64,000 nt of DNA, from contig NC_008009.1 in NCBI RefSeq assembly GCF_000014005.1, forward strand, positions 2,666,001-2,730,000, written 5' to 3'. Both the position numbers and the translations under genes were made by a program. The notes below the pieces were generated by a model. It saw only the letters and a list, made by a program, of their open reading frames with translations. It was not told the origin of the DNA and searched no databases. Source of the DNA: Candidatus Koribacter versatilis Ellin345 (lineage in GTDB: Bacteria > Acidobacteriota > Terriglobia > Terriglobales > Acidobacteriaceae). Positions 50,578 through 59,579 of this stretch are shown one piece after another. Within the stretch, counting starts at the first letter, position 1, and each line of letters opens with the position of its first letter.

Positions 50578-51695
50578 CCGACCACAAGCCGCTCGTCAGC
50601 ATCGACAGCATTAACCGTCGCGAGCGCCGTCTCGAAGAAATTCGCGCCGAAGCCGAACGGCACCGGCAGGTCCAAGGATTCGGCGTACGGCCCGAGGGCG
50701 CGCCGTTCCCCATCGCGTCGCCCGAGGCCGGCTACTACGGCATCCCACTGCTCAAGGAACCGCAGTGGACGTGGGAGATCCCGTTGTATTTCTTCGTCGG
50801 CGGGATCGCGGGAGCCTCAGCCATCATCGGAGCCGCAGCGCACTGGAGCGGCAAAGACCTGCGCATTTCGCGTGACTGCCGATATCTCGCAGCGGGTGGA
50901 GCGATGCTCTCGAGCGCATTGCTCATCTCGGATCTCGGTCGTCCGGAGCGCTTCCTCAATATGCTGCGAGTGTTCAAGCCGCAGAGCCCGATGTCCGTGG
51001 GCGCGTGGGTGCTGGCTGCGTTTGGTTCGTTCGCTGGAGCTTCGGCCTTTGCACAGTGGCTCGCCGACTTCACCGAGATCCGCGGCATTCAGGTCGTCGG
51101 AGATGCTGCCGAGGGATTTGCCTGCCTCTTCGGCCTACCGCTTGCCACCTATACGGGAGTGCTGCTCGGAGCCACCGCGATTCCAGTGTGGAACGAGCAT
51201 GTCACCACGCTGCCAATCCACTTTGGTATGAGCGGGCTGAACTCCGCTGTCGGAGCGTTGGAACTGCTCGGTCATGATCGCAGCCCCGCGCTCCAAGCTT
51301 TAGGACTACTCGCTGCGACCGTCGAATCTGCGGAAGGCATTCGTTTGGAGACCAATACCGATCGTGTGGCCGAGCCGGTGAAACACGGTTCCAGCGGTTG
51401 GATCATCCGCGCAGGCGGCATGCTCTCCGGACCGATCCCGCTGGGACTGCGCCTCGCCTCGTTGTTCGTCAGCCGCGAAAAACGCCGCCGCATGAGACGT
51501 ATGGCCGCAGCGTCAAGCCTCGCCGGTTCGCTGATCACACGCTACGCATGGGTGCATGCGGGACATATTTCCGCACGCGATTGGCGGTTGCCTCTGGAAA
51601 TTGACGCGCCCTTGGAGCAACCACAATTGTCGCGAAGCGATGTGCCGCAATCCAAGACCGTCGCACAGCCTCCGAAGAAAGCGGCCGGAGATTAG
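50574..51695 (+). CDS. nrfD: NrfD/PsrC-type membrane subunit of formate dehydrogenase
   Basis: Quinone-interacting membrane anchor, 373 residues, with about eight hydrophobic segments starting at 'WEIPLYFFVGGIAGASAIIGA'. 'LLISDLGRPERFLNMLRVFKPQSPMSVGAW' is the NrfD signature. It has an N-terminal cytoplasmic stretch of about 65 residues and a soluble C-terminal tail. It replaces the heme-b gamma subunit FdnI of enterobacteria, so the complex lacks cytochrome b and probably reduces menaquinone through the NrfD site. Last gene of the operon; its stop abuts the amidase stop. Confidence 0.9.
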   Translation: MTDHKPLVSIDSINRRERRLEEIRAEAERHRQVQGFGVRPEGAPFPIASPEAGYYGIPLLKEPQWTWEIPLYFFVGGIAGASAIIGAAAHWSGKDLRISRDCRYLAAGGAMLSSALLISDLGRPERFLNMLRVFKPQSPMSVGAWVLAAFGSFAGASAFAQWLADFTEIRGIQVVGDAAEGFACLFGLPLATYTGVLLGATAIPVWNEHVTTLPIHFGMSGLNSAVGALELLGHDRSPALQALGLLAATVESAEGIRLETNTDRVAEPVKHGSSGWIIRAGGMLSGPIPLGLRLASLFVSREKRRRMRRMAAASSLAGSLITRYAWVHAGHISARDWRLPLEIDAPLEQPQLSRSDVPQSKTVAQPPKKAAGD

Positions 51696-53306
51696 CTAGC
51701 TGTAGCTCACCGTCGTGAGATACTGCGGCGCTTTCCGATGCTTCGTTGCTTGCTCGTAGGCGTACGCGGCTTTGATCAGCGTCGGCTCGCTCCATGCCGT
51801 CCCGATGAATGAAACTCCAGCAGGCAGGCCGAAAACGTAACCCATCGGCAAAGTGATGTGCGGGTAGCCGGCCACCGCGGCCAGGCTTGAATTGCTGAAG
51901 CCGAATGCATCGCCATTGACCCAATCGGTCGGCCACGCTGGAGTGCCGGTGATGCCGATCAGGGCGTCGAGCTTGTTCTTCTGCAGCAGCGCGTCGATCC
52001 CTTCAGTGCGCGTGAGGCGTCGGCACTCGACGAGCGCCTTGCGATACTCCTCGGTCTCCAGCCCGCCACGTGCCTGAGCTTTCACCATTTCTTCTTGCGC
52101 AAAGTACGGCATTTCCTCCGCGAAGTGCGCGTCGTTGAAGGCGATCACGTCGGCTAAGGAGTGCACTTTCGCCTGCGGACCAAGCGCGCCGAGATACTTG
52201 TTGAGGTCGGCTTTGAATTCGTACGACAGCACGAGATTTTCGAAGTTGTCCCACTTGCCCCAACTCTCTAACTCGAGGGCTTCAACGACTTCGGCGCCGG
52301 CAGTTTTCAAGGCCGTCACCGCATCGCGGAAGAGTTTGTCTACCGGCGGCGCGATATTCGTGAACTTCGCGACCACACCCAAGCGCATGCCGCGCAGGCC
52401 GTTCGCATCGAGAAACTTGGTGTAGTCAGGAGCGATATGTCCTTCGGACGCTTTGGTCGCTTCATCCTCTGGATCTGCACCGGCCATTAACGTGAGCAAT
52501 GCCGCGGCGTCTCCAACGCAGCGTGCCATGGGGCCGGCAGTGTCTTGCGTATGCGAGATAGGGATGATGCGAGACCGGCTGACCAGGCCGACCGTGGGCT
52601 TGATGCCAACCAGTCCATTCGAGCACGAGGGCGAGACGACCGAGCCATCTGTCTCGGTGCCGATCGCGACCGCACAGAGACTTGCGCTTACAGCCGCGCC
52701 AGAACCGGAACTCGACCCCGAGGGATTGCGATCGAGCGCGTACGGACAGTGCGTCTGGCCGCCACGGCCGCTCCATCCGCTGGTTGAATGCGACGAGCGA
52801 AGGTTCGCCCATTCGCTGAGGTTCGTCTTCCCCAGCAACACGGCGCCGGCGCGACGAAGCTGTGCCGCCACAAAAGCATCCTTGTTGCCGGGGGCACCTG
52901 CGCCGACCATCGCGAGCGATCCGGCCGTGGTCTGCATCTTGTCGGCGGTGGCGATGTTGTCTTTGATCAGCACCGGGATGCCATGCAGAGCGGAGTGCAC
53001 CTTCCCTCCTTTGCGGTCGGCGTCGGCGTGTGCCGCGATTTGCTCGGCGTCGGGATTGATCTCGATGACGGAATTCAGCTTCGGCCCGCTGCTGTCGAGC
53101 GCGTGAACGCGCTCCAGGTAAGACTGCGTGAGTGAGACCGACGTCCACTTGCCTGACCGCAAACCCTCCTGCAACTCGGCGACGGTGATCTCTTCCAACT
53201 CGCGCCCCGGCGCATTTCCTTGAGATGGGCCGAATGCTGATGTCGCCATGGTGGCTGCGGCAGCTACGCCCGCGCCCATTTTCAGAAAGTCTCTACGATT
53301 GCTCAT
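51696..53306 (-). CDS. Exported amidase (amidase signature family)
   Basis: 536 residues from ATG 53306; N-terminal 'SNRRDFLKMGAGVAAAATM' is a probable Tat signal. Amidase-signature Ser-Ser-Lys triad: K115 in 'PVLIKDNIAT', the cis-Ser in 'NPSGSSSGSGAA' near 198-200 and nucleophile S222 in 'TETDGSVVSPS'. The C-terminus includes 'ALIGITGTPAWPTDW'. Likely a periplasmic hydrolase of amides or peptide amides, as in peptide amidase (Pam)-like proteins; the substrate is not known. It is monocistronic and convergent with the formate dehydrogenase operon. Confidence 0.93.
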   Translation of the reverse strand: MSNRRDFLKMGAGVAAAATMATSAFGPSQGNAPGRELEEITVAELQEGLRSGKWTSVSLTQSYLERVHALDSSGPKLNSVIEINPDAEQIAAHADADRKGGKVHSALHGIPVLIKDNIATADKMQTTAGSLAMVGAGAPGNKDAFVAAQLRRAGAVLLGKTNLSEWANLRSSHSTSGWSGRGGQTHCPYALDRNPSGSSSGSGAAVSASLCAVAIGTETDGSVVSPSCSNGLVGIKPTVGLVSRSRIIPISHTQDTAGPMARCVGDAAALLTLMAGADPEDEATKASEGHIAPDYTKFLDANGLRGMRLGVVAKFTNIAPPVDKLFRDAVTALKTAGAEVVEALELESWGKWDNFENLVLSYEFKADLNKYLGALGPQAKVHSLADVIAFNDAHFAEEMPYFAQEEMVKAQARGGLETEEYRKALVECRRLTRTEGIDALLQKNKLDALIGITGTPAWPTDWVNGDAFGFSNSSLAAVAGYPHITLPMGYVFGLPAGVSFIGTAWSEPTLIKAAYAYEQATKHRKAPQYLTTVSYS

Positions 53307-53397
53307 GCGGTCCCCTTCGAAGACTGCGGAATTGTACACGCCGGTTGCAAGCGCGCCGGATTGACTTCATTCTCCTTTCCACCTACTCTGCCTCCCA

Positions 53398-54708
53398 ATG
53401 AATGGGATCGCGCGCTACTTCCAGTTTGAGCAACGCAACGCCACTCTCGGCCGCGAAGTCATTGCCGGCCTGACGACCTTCACCACCATGAGTTACATCG
53501 TGGTCGTGAATCCTGCGATCCTTTCGGCGGCGGGCATTCCTGCCGGGCCATCATTTGTCGCCACAGTTCTCGCTGCGGTCTTTGGCTGCTTCCTCATGGG
53601 TCTCTACGCCAATCGTCCGTTCGCGATTGCGCCTTACATGGGCGAGAACGCCTTCATTGCCTTCACCGTTTGCAAAATGCTCGGATACAAGTGGGAAACC
53701 GCGCTGGCCGCGATCTTTATCGCCGGCGTGGCGTTTATTCTTCTCACGGTGTTCAAGCTGCGGCAGTGGATCGTGGAAGGCGTTCCGACTTCCCTGCGCT
53801 ACAGCTTTGCGGTTGGGATCGGATTCTTCCTGACGTTTATTGGGCTCAACCAGACAGGGCTTGTTGTTCTTGGCGTGGATGGAGCACCGGTAAAAGCCGG
53901 ACATCTGACGTCCCACCTTGTACTGCTCGCGATCTTCGGCTTCGTACTAATTTCTATCCTTGTCATTCGAAAATTTCCCGGCGCGATCCTCGTCGGAATC
54001 CTGGTGACGGCGGTGGTCGCGTTTGCGACAAAAATCGTTGCACCCCCACAGCACATCGTGTCGCTTCCGCCAAGCGTAATGCCAATAGTGTGGAAGCTCG
54101 ATTTCCGCGGGGCTCTGAGCTGGGGAGCGTTTCCGATCGTGCTTACGATCTTCATCATGGCCTTCGTGGACACCATGGGCACCCTCATTGGTCTTTCCGC
54201 GCGCGCCGGCTTCCTCGACAAAGACGGCAACCTGCCGCAGATCGAGCGACCAATGCTTGTGGATGCGCTTACCACGTGTTTCTCCCCTGCAATTGGCACC
54301 ACGACCTCAGGCGCCTTCGTTGAATCCGCGACGGGCATAGAGGCGGGCGGGCGCACCGGCTTTACGGTCCTCGTCACCGGCGCATGTTTCCTGCTGACGT
54401 TGTTCTTCGCGCCATTCGTGGGTGCCATTCCACCGCAAGCTTACGGGCCCGCTCTCATCATCGTCGGCCTATTCATGCTCTCGCCCATCACGCACATCGA
54501 CTTCAACGACTTCACGGAGTCCATCCCGGCATTTGCCACGGTGATGTTGATGTCGTTCACGTTCAACATTGCCATCGGAATTTCCGCCGGCTTCGTTCTC
54601 TATCCCATCTGCAAACTTGTGTCGGGACGCATTCGCGAACTGAAGCCAGGACTGTGGGTGTTGTCGGCACTCTCGCTCCTGTTCTTTGTTTTCTACCCGT
54701 ATTCGTGA
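53398..54708 (+). CDS. NCS2/AzgA-type purine permease
   Basis: Proton-linked uptake of hypoxanthine, guanine or adenine across the inner membrane. 436 residues, about 12-14 membrane segments. AzgA-like features: N-terminal 'ARYFQFEQRNATLGREVIAGLTTFTTMSYIVVVNP', 'FAIAPYMGENAFIAFTVC' in TM3, 'FVDTMGTLIGLSARAG' in TM8 and 'CFSPAIGTTTSGAFVESATGIEAGGRTG' in the TM9-10 region. It lies 91 bases from the divergent amidase gene; their link is unclear. Confidence 0.93.
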   Translation: MNGIARYFQFEQRNATLGREVIAGLTTFTTMSYIVVVNPAILSAAGIPAGPSFVATVLAAVFGCFLMGLYANRPFAIAPYMGENAFIAFTVCKMLGYKWETALAAIFIAGVAFILLTVFKLRQWIVEGVPTSLRYSFAVGIGFFLTFIGLNQTGLVVLGVDGAPVKAGHLTSHLVLLAIFGFVLISILVIRKFPGAILVGILVTAVVAFATKIVAPPQHIVSLPPSVMPIVWKLDFRGALSWGAFPIVLTIFIMAFVDTMGTLIGLSARAGFLDKDGNLPQIERPMLVDALTTCFSPAIGTTTSGAFVESATGIEAGGRTGFTVLVTGACFLLTLFFAPFVGAIPPQAYGPALIIVGLFMLSPITHIDFNDFTESIPAFATVMLMSFTFNIAIGISAGFVLYPICKLVSGRIRELKPGLWVLSALSLLFFVFYPYS

Positions 54709-54837
54709 GCGACACACCGCTGCTTTTCCCTTTGCGGAACGTGTACCCCCTTTGTTGCATCTGTCTGCCACAGACCTTCTCGCTCAACGAGCTTTAGAAT
54801 CGCGGCGTCCCATAGCTCACAGCTTTGAGGAGGATTC

Positions 54838-56454
54838 TTGCGATTCCGGGCCCTGGTTCTCTGTGGTCTTCTGTTGAGTGGAGTTGTACTAGCGCAAAGC
54901 GCGCCATCATCCAGCACGATCTCAGTTCCCCACGTTATCCGCTATTCCGGCACCGTACCGTTAACCGTGCCGGCCGGCCAAACAGAAGTGGCAGTACGAT
55001 TCCGCTTGTACGCTGCCGCCAAGGGAGGCACCGCGCTCTGGCAGGAGGTGCAAACGGTCACCGTTCAAGACCGGAAATTCACCGCGCTCATAGGGGCGGC
55101 GTCTACTGAGGGCGTGCCGCTCTACTGGTTTTCCAGCACGCAGGCGCGGTGGTTGGAAGTCCAGCTCGAGAACGAGCTATCGAACTCGCGCATTCAACTC
55201 GCGAGTGTGCCTTATGCACTGAAAGCTGCCGACGCCGACCTCTTCGGAGGACGAAGGATTTCAGACTTTGTATTGCGTACGAACGCAAACACCGACGCCG
55301 CAGCGAAGACCAACGTTACTTACGCCACTCTCGGCGCAAACAGTTTCGTCGGAGACCAGGGCGTCAACGGCAGTGTGAATGTAAGCGGCTATGTCAACAC
55401 CGCCCTGGCGACGGTGGCTTCACCCCTGGTCGTGAATCAACTCCTTTGGGTGAACAGCACCGCAACCACTGGCGGAGTGATTTCCGTGAAAGCCGAGAAC
55501 GCGAGTTCGAGCGGGACCGGAATCATGGGCATCGTTACCTCAGCTACAGGCAACACCGTCGGTGTGATCGGGCGCAGTGACAGCGTCGTCGGCAATGGTG
55601 TGTACGGTGTCACGACCGCGGCCAGCGGCTCGGCAGAGGCGATCTCCGGGACCGCGCGCGCTCTCCAGGGACACGGAGTCGGCGGATACGCGGTCAACAC
55701 TTCGGGAACCAACGTCGGAGTGTTCGGAAAATCTTACAGTTCGCAAGGGACAGGCGTTTGGGGTGAGGTCAGCCCGCCCGCAAATGGCTACACCACGTAT
55801 GGTGTGGTCGGGAAAACTCACGGCTATCCCGGCATTGCACTCTACGGAGTGGCGGATGCCGCTTCCGGGAACAATATCGGCGTCATGGGAAGCGTGACCA
55901 GTAGCGCGGGAACGGGTGGCGTATTCGTTAACGCTGCCAGCGGAAACGTGCTCATCGGAGTCGCCGGCAGCAAAAACGTGTTTCGTGTGGATGGAACCGG
56001 CAAGGTCTTTGCGAATGGCGGCGTACAAAACAGCGGCGCTGACTTCGCAGAATCCATCGCGGTCCGCGGCAACCGCGCGGCGTACGAACCGGGCGATGTT
56101 CTGGTCATCGACGAGGATACTAACCGTGAAGTAACGCTATCTTCCGAGCCCTACTCCACGCTCATAGCGGGCGTGTATTCCACAAAGCCTGGCACGCTCT
56201 CGAGCCCTCATGGGATCGATTCCCCCGCCCTCGAAGCCGAGGTCCCGATGGCTGTGATTGGCATCGTTCCCTGCAAAGTGACCACCGAAAACGGGCCGAT
56301 TCATCGCGGCGACCTCCTGGTTACCTCTTCCCTCCGGGGATACGCCATGAAGGGCACCGATCGGCAACGACTTACAGGAGCGATTGTCGGGAAAGCCCTG
56401 CAGGACTTGCCTGAGGGCACGGGAGTGATCGAGATCCTGGTGACGCTGCAATAA
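54838..56454 (+). CDS. Large exported beta-repeat protein of acidobacterial type
   Basis: 538 residues from TTG 54838, with GAGGAGG seven bases upstream; signal peptide 'FRALVLCGLLLSGVVLAQ'. Domain 1 (about 25-140) is 'HVIRYSGTVPL...EVAVRFRLYAA..GGTALWQE', 'RWLEVQLE', 'SVPYALKAADA'. The middle (150-400) is a run of Gly/Ser/Val-rich strands with 'GVIGRSDSVVGNGVYGV', 'GVGGYAVNTSGTNVGVFGKS', 'GVVGKTHGYPGIALYG', resembling trimeric beta-helix or tail-fibre sequences. The C-terminal 130 residues start 'GADFAESIAVRG' and resemble peptidase G2/intramolecular-chaperone-type ends. Function unknown; probably surface-located. Confidence 0.78.
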   Translation: MRFRALVLCGLLLSGVVLAQSAPSSSTISVPHVIRYSGTVPLTVPAGQTEVAVRFRLYAAAKGGTALWQEVQTVTVQDRKFTALIGAASTEGVPLYWFSSTQARWLEVQLENELSNSRIQLASVPYALKAADADLFGGRRISDFVLRTNANTDAAAKTNVTYATLGANSFVGDQGVNGSVNVSGYVNTALATVASPLVVNQLLWVNSTATTGGVISVKAENASSSGTGIMGIVTSATGNTVGVIGRSDSVVGNGVYGVTTAASGSAEAISGTARALQGHGVGGYAVNTSGTNVGVFGKSYSSQGTGVWGEVSPPANGYTTYGVVGKTHGYPGIALYGVADAASGNNIGVMGSVTSSAGTGGVFVNAASGNVLIGVAGSKNVFRVDGTGKVFANGGVQNSGADFAESIAVRGNRAAYEPGDVLVIDEDTNREVTLSSEPYSTLIAGVYSTKPGTLSSPHGIDSPALEAEVPMAVIGIVPCKVTTENGPIHRGDLLVTSSLRGYAMKGTDRQRLTGAIVGKALQDLPEGTGVIEILVTLQ

Positions 56455-56458
56455 AGCA

Positions 56459-56482
56459 GAAAGCCCGGCTTGCGCCGGGCTC
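56459..56482. terminator. Bidirectional terminator between convergent genes
   Basis: AGCCCGGC (56462-56469) pairs with GCCGGGCT (56474-56481). The minus strand continues TTCTGCTTTA, so it suits the leftward gene at 56524; on the plus strand the U-tract is poor. Confidence 0.7.
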
Positions 56483-56523
56483 ACTCTGATCAGCCTCCGT
56501 TGAATTCCTTGGTTGCCCTTGAC

Positions 56524-57177
56524 TTAGTTACGCGCCAGTTGCCATCCGCTCGTAGCGTTATAGTCGTCGGGAACCGGTGCGCTATGGAAGAGGTCGGCAC
56601 CGTCTTTTGCCAGTTCGGCGCGCTCCCAAACGTTCAGGCCGCCAACATAACCGCCGGCGAGGTCGAACACATCGCCCATCGGCGTCGGACGCCACATCCA
56701 GGTGTAGTGGATGGTCGCAGCGCTCGGGCTAATCACGTTAACTCCCGTCACTGCAACGATTTCACGGGTTCCGAGCGGGACCGAGTATTCCTCGGTGCCG
56801 TCGGTGTTCTTGGTATGGGTGGTGCCGGGAACGTGGTCAAGCATCTTCTTGCCGTCTTCCGTCAGCGTCACCTGGATGCCGTTGTCCTTCTTTTCTTCGG
56901 TGATGATCTGGGCAACTTCCAAGAGCTTGTAACGGGGCGACGTCGCCTTATCCGAGGTAGACGTCACCAAACCGGTGCGGAAATGGACTGTAGCGGGGCC
57001 CCTTGCTGCCAGCATGGTGCTAACGGCCTTCTTGGCCTCAGTCTGGCTCATGCCCTTGTGGGCTTCATGCATCACGTAGACTGCGGTGCCGACGATCGTC
57101 AGGCAAACCGCCGCAATCAAAAGCATCGGCCCTACGCTGGAGGACCGCTCTTCCATCCTGATCTCTTCTTCGAACAT
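56524..57177 (-). CDS. Membrane-anchored protein of unknown function, paralogue A
   Basis: 217 residues from ATG 57177 with AGGGG nine bases upstream. It opens with 'MFEEEIRMEERSSSVGPML' followed by one membrane helix (LLIAAVCLTIVGTAVYVM); the remaining 170 residues are outside. The soluble part has 'ARGPATVHFRTGLVTS', 'PRYKLLEVAQII', 'VTLTEDGKKMLDHV', 'VPLGTREIVAVTGVNVISPSAATIHYTWMW' and 'FDLAGGYVGG'. It is clearly related along its length to the next gene (57460-58128), about 45-50% identical by eye. No known domain recognised. Confidence 0.75.
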   Translation of the reverse strand: MFEEEIRMEERSSSVGPMLLIAAVCLTIVGTAVYVMHEAHKGMSQTEAKKAVSTMLAARGPATVHFRTGLVTSTSDKATSPRYKLLEVAQIITEEKKDNGIQVTLTEDGKKMLDHVPGTTHTKNTDGTEEYSVPLGTREIVAVTGVNVISPSAATIHYTWMWRPTPMGDVFDLAGGYVGGLNVWERAELAKDGADLFHSAPVPDDYNATSGWQLARN

Positions 57178-57402
57178 TGTGCATCCCCTCGCAATGTGCC
57201 GCGCCAAGTACAACCCCTGCCCTGGGCGGTTCTATAGGTTTGAGCGGTTGTGGTGGGTATTCGGGTCCGGGAAACCCGCTCATTGGTGACACATAATCAC
57301 CGAAGGTGGGATTGAGCGCTATATAACGGTGGTCACAACACGTAAGTTACGAATGTTACGAAGGATTGGCTATGGACTTGCTCAGAGCTATGTCGGAAGA
57401 CG

Positions 57403-57434
57403 ACAAAAGGCCCGTGCTTTCGAGCACAGGCCTT
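57403..57434 (-). terminator. Terminator of paralogue B
   Basis: AAGGCC-c-GTGCT-ttcg-AGCAC-a-GGCCTT (57407-57434); on the minus strand it continues TTGTCG after the TTTT overlap of the stem. It separates the two paralogues, so each has its own transcript end. Confidence 0.75.
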
Positions 57435-57459
57435 CTCGAGAGAAGAGCGAAAGGAGGGG

Positions 57460-58128
57460 TTATTCTTCGGCGATGCTCCAGCCCTTTGGGCCTCGCGAAA
57501 ACGTGAACGACTCGGGCTTCGGATCGGCATGATAGAAGTCGACGCCGTAGTCCTTGATCAGCGTCTGTCGGTCCCAAATGCCGAATGCCGAAACCAGTGA
57601 ACTCGAGGCATCGAACACCTGGCCCAACTTATTGGGCTCCCATTTCCACGTGTAAGCCACCGTCGCACGTGATGGCGTTGGGCTGTCAACTTTGGTGATC
57701 GCCACCAGCTTGCGCGTGGCGAGCGGAACGACGATCGCTTCCCCACCTTCGGCGCGCTTGGTGCGACTAATCCCCTGGATACCACTCAAAACCTGCTCGC
57801 CGGCAGGTGTCAAGGTGACCACGAGACCGATGTCCTTCTTTGCGGTCTTGATCAGTCCTGCTTTTTCGAGCAACTTGTAGTGCGGGTCGAACGGCTTCTC
57901 TTCGACGTTCTGCACGATGTAGCCGGTCCGGAAATGCATAGTCGCCGGACCTTTGCCCTTCAGGATGGTCGTAATGATCTGCGAAGCCAGCGGCTCCGTC
58001 ATGGATTGCTTGGTTTCATGAATGACGTAGAAGACGCCTGCGCCGATGCAGGCCACCAGCAGGGCAATAAATAATACCGGCCCAAATGAGCTGGATTTCT
58101 TTTCCATTTCAATCTCGGCTTCAAACAT
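57460..58128 (-). CDS. Membrane-anchored protein of unknown function, paralogue B
   Basis: 222 residues, ATG 58128 with GGAGGCG upstream. Same layout as paralogue A: 'MFEAEIEMEKKSSSFGPVLF', a membrane helix (LFIALLVACIGAGVFYVI), then 'GKGPATMHFRTGYIVQ', 'DPHYKLLEKAGLI', 'VTLTPAGEQVLSGI', 'VPLATRKLVAITKVDSPTPSRATVAYTWKW' and 'FDASSSLVSAFG'. The 'YKLLEKAGLI...VTLTPAGEQVL' stretch looks like a winged-helix-type fold moved outside the membrane. Function unknown. Confidence 0.78.
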   Translation of the reverse strand: MFEAEIEMEKKSSSFGPVLFIALLVACIGAGVFYVIHETKQSMTEPLASQIITTILKGKGPATMHFRTGYIVQNVEEKPFDPHYKLLEKAGLIKTAKKDIGLVVTLTPAGEQVLSGIQGISRTKRAEGGEAIVVPLATRKLVAITKVDSPTPSRATVAYTWKWEPNKLGQVFDASSSLVSAFGIWDRQTLIKDYGVDFYHADPKPESFTFSRGPKGWSIAEE

Positions 58129-58382
58129 CGCTCGCCTCCGCGATCGTTAACAGCGATGGACCGCGCCATGTGGCGCGCGGCTCATTCTGCGTGGATGATA
58201 GGCGCGGGAATTACATGGCGCTGTGTCCTACGTCACAATCGCGTGGCAACAGGCATCACAATCGTCAACCGTGTTTTAGCGGAAGGTCTGCTGAATCAGC
58301 AGTTTCGGACTATCACAAAAGCGGGAGGGTTTGTGACGTTGGTGGGATTCTGTGCGGCGCGAGCGGCGACTACTCTGTCCGC

Positions 58383-58577
58383 ATGTTGAATCTGGTTCCT
58401 CTCTCGGAATTGACGGGCATACACATGGTGACACCGATATGCGCCACTTGCCCGATCTGCCACAACGAATTTCCCAACGAGAGCATGAAGGCGGAACACT
58501 TGGATCACAAGCATCCAAACTGGGCGACCACGATGATGTTCGCGTTCCTACGTCAGGTACCGCGCGAGAACGGCTAG
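58383..58577 (+). CDS. Small C2H2-like zinc-finger protein
   Basis: 64 residues from ATG 58383 (or 50 residues from ATG 58425). The C-terminal part 'CPICHNEFPNESMKAEHLDHKH' spacing (C-x2-C, Phe, then H-x2-H-x-H) resembles a C2H2 zinc finger, with an extra Cys two residues before the first (CATCPIC). Neither start has a strong binding site, and the protein converges stop to stop with the TPR gene. Small acidobacterial proteins of this sort exist; a DNA-, RNA- or protein-binding role is inference. Confidence 0.5.
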   Translation: MLNLVPLSELTGIHMVTPICATCPICHNEFPNESMKAEHLDHKHPNWATTMMFAFLRQVPRENG

Positions 58578-59579
58578 CTAGCCAGCCGCCTGAAGCTTGG
58601 CCATCTTCTTCTTCGCCGCCTCCGACCGCGGACCATTCGGCTCTTCACTCAAAAACAATTGGTACTCCGAGATTGCATCTTTCGTGCGGCCTTTCATCTC
58701 GTAGGCCTGGGCAAGGACGAGATGCGCCGTCGCGTAAGACTTGTGTTCGAGGGCGTGGACACGGCCGGCGCTGGCAATCGCTTCGTCTATCTTGTTTTGC
58801 TTTAACTGCGCGATGGAAAGTAGAGTCAGCGATCCGGCATTATTCGGCTCAATCCCGAGCGATTTGACGAGCAGTTCTTCCGCGCCAGGCCAATTCCCCT
58901 CGGCCTCAAAAACTCGCGCAAGATTGCGTTGCGCGTCGGCGTTGTGGTCGTTCAGTCCCAGGGCCTTCTGGTATGCAGCCTTGGCGCCGGCGGCGTCACC
59001 GCCATTTTGACGCGCCATGCCTAAGTTGTCCCAGGCTGCGTCGAAATTCGGATACTTATCAATCGCGCTCTGAAAATGCTCTTGGGCTTTCTTCCAGTCG
59101 CTGGCGTGCATGCTTGAGACGCCGGCATCGAATTCCTTGCTCGCATCTTTAGGGACAGTGAACCCGCTTGCGGGTGCCACCCCGCCAGCGGTGGGTTTCC
59201 CTTCGACCTTTTGCCCTTTGAGTGCAACCCGAATGACTTCGTTGTGGTTCCTGTCTGCTCGGACGATCGGAAACTGTTCGGAATCTGTGGTCTCGATCCC
59301 CGGGCCAGAAACCTCGATCTGATATGTTCCCGCCCGGGTAATAGTCATCGCAGCGGAGCCCGATGAGTCGGTCTGGGTGGTAGACACAGTCGCCCCTTCG
59401 GACATAAGTCGAACATGAAGGCTCTGCGAGACCGCGCGGTCATCCGCCATCAACACTCGAATCTGAAGGTTGACACTTAAGTTCCCGAGGTTAGATACCT
59501 CTTCTCCATTCTGCTGGCCCATAGCAGCTATTCGGCCGCAACAAAGCAAAGCGAAGCCAAACCAACGCGGCAATTTCAT
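58578..59579 (-). CDS. Exported TPR protein with N-terminal carboxypeptidase-regulatory-like domain
   Basis: 333 residues from ATG 59579, signal peptide (MKLPRWFGFALLCCGRIAAM). Residues about 30-125 form a beta-sandwich ('VNLQIRVLMADDRAVSQSLHVRL', 'SGSAAMTITRAGTYQIEVSGPGI'). After a linker, TPR repeats fill 150-310: 'AQEHFQSAIDKYPNFDAAWDNLGMA', 'AKAAYQKALGLNDHNADAQRNLA', 'AEELLVKSLGIEPNNAGSLTLLS', 'ATAHLVLAQAYEMKGRTKDAISEYQ'. A typical acidobacterial architecture; partner unknown. The start region is one arm of an inverted repeat. Confidence 0.87.
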   Translation of the reverse strand: MKLPRWFGFALLCCGRIAAMGQQNGEEVSNLGNLSVNLQIRVLMADDRAVSQSLHVRLMSEGATVSTTQTDSSGSAAMTITRAGTYQIEVSGPGIETTDSEQFPIVRADRNHNEVIRVALKGQKVEGKPTAGGVAPASGFTVPKDASKEFDAGVSSMHASDWKKAQEHFQSAIDKYPNFDAAWDNLGMARQNGGDAAGAKAAYQKALGLNDHNADAQRNLARVFEAEGNWPGAEELLVKSLGIEPNNAGSLTLLSIAQLKQNKIDEAIASAGRVHALEHKSYATAHLVLAQAYEMKGRTKDAISEYQLFLSEEPNGPRSEAAKKKMAKLQAAG

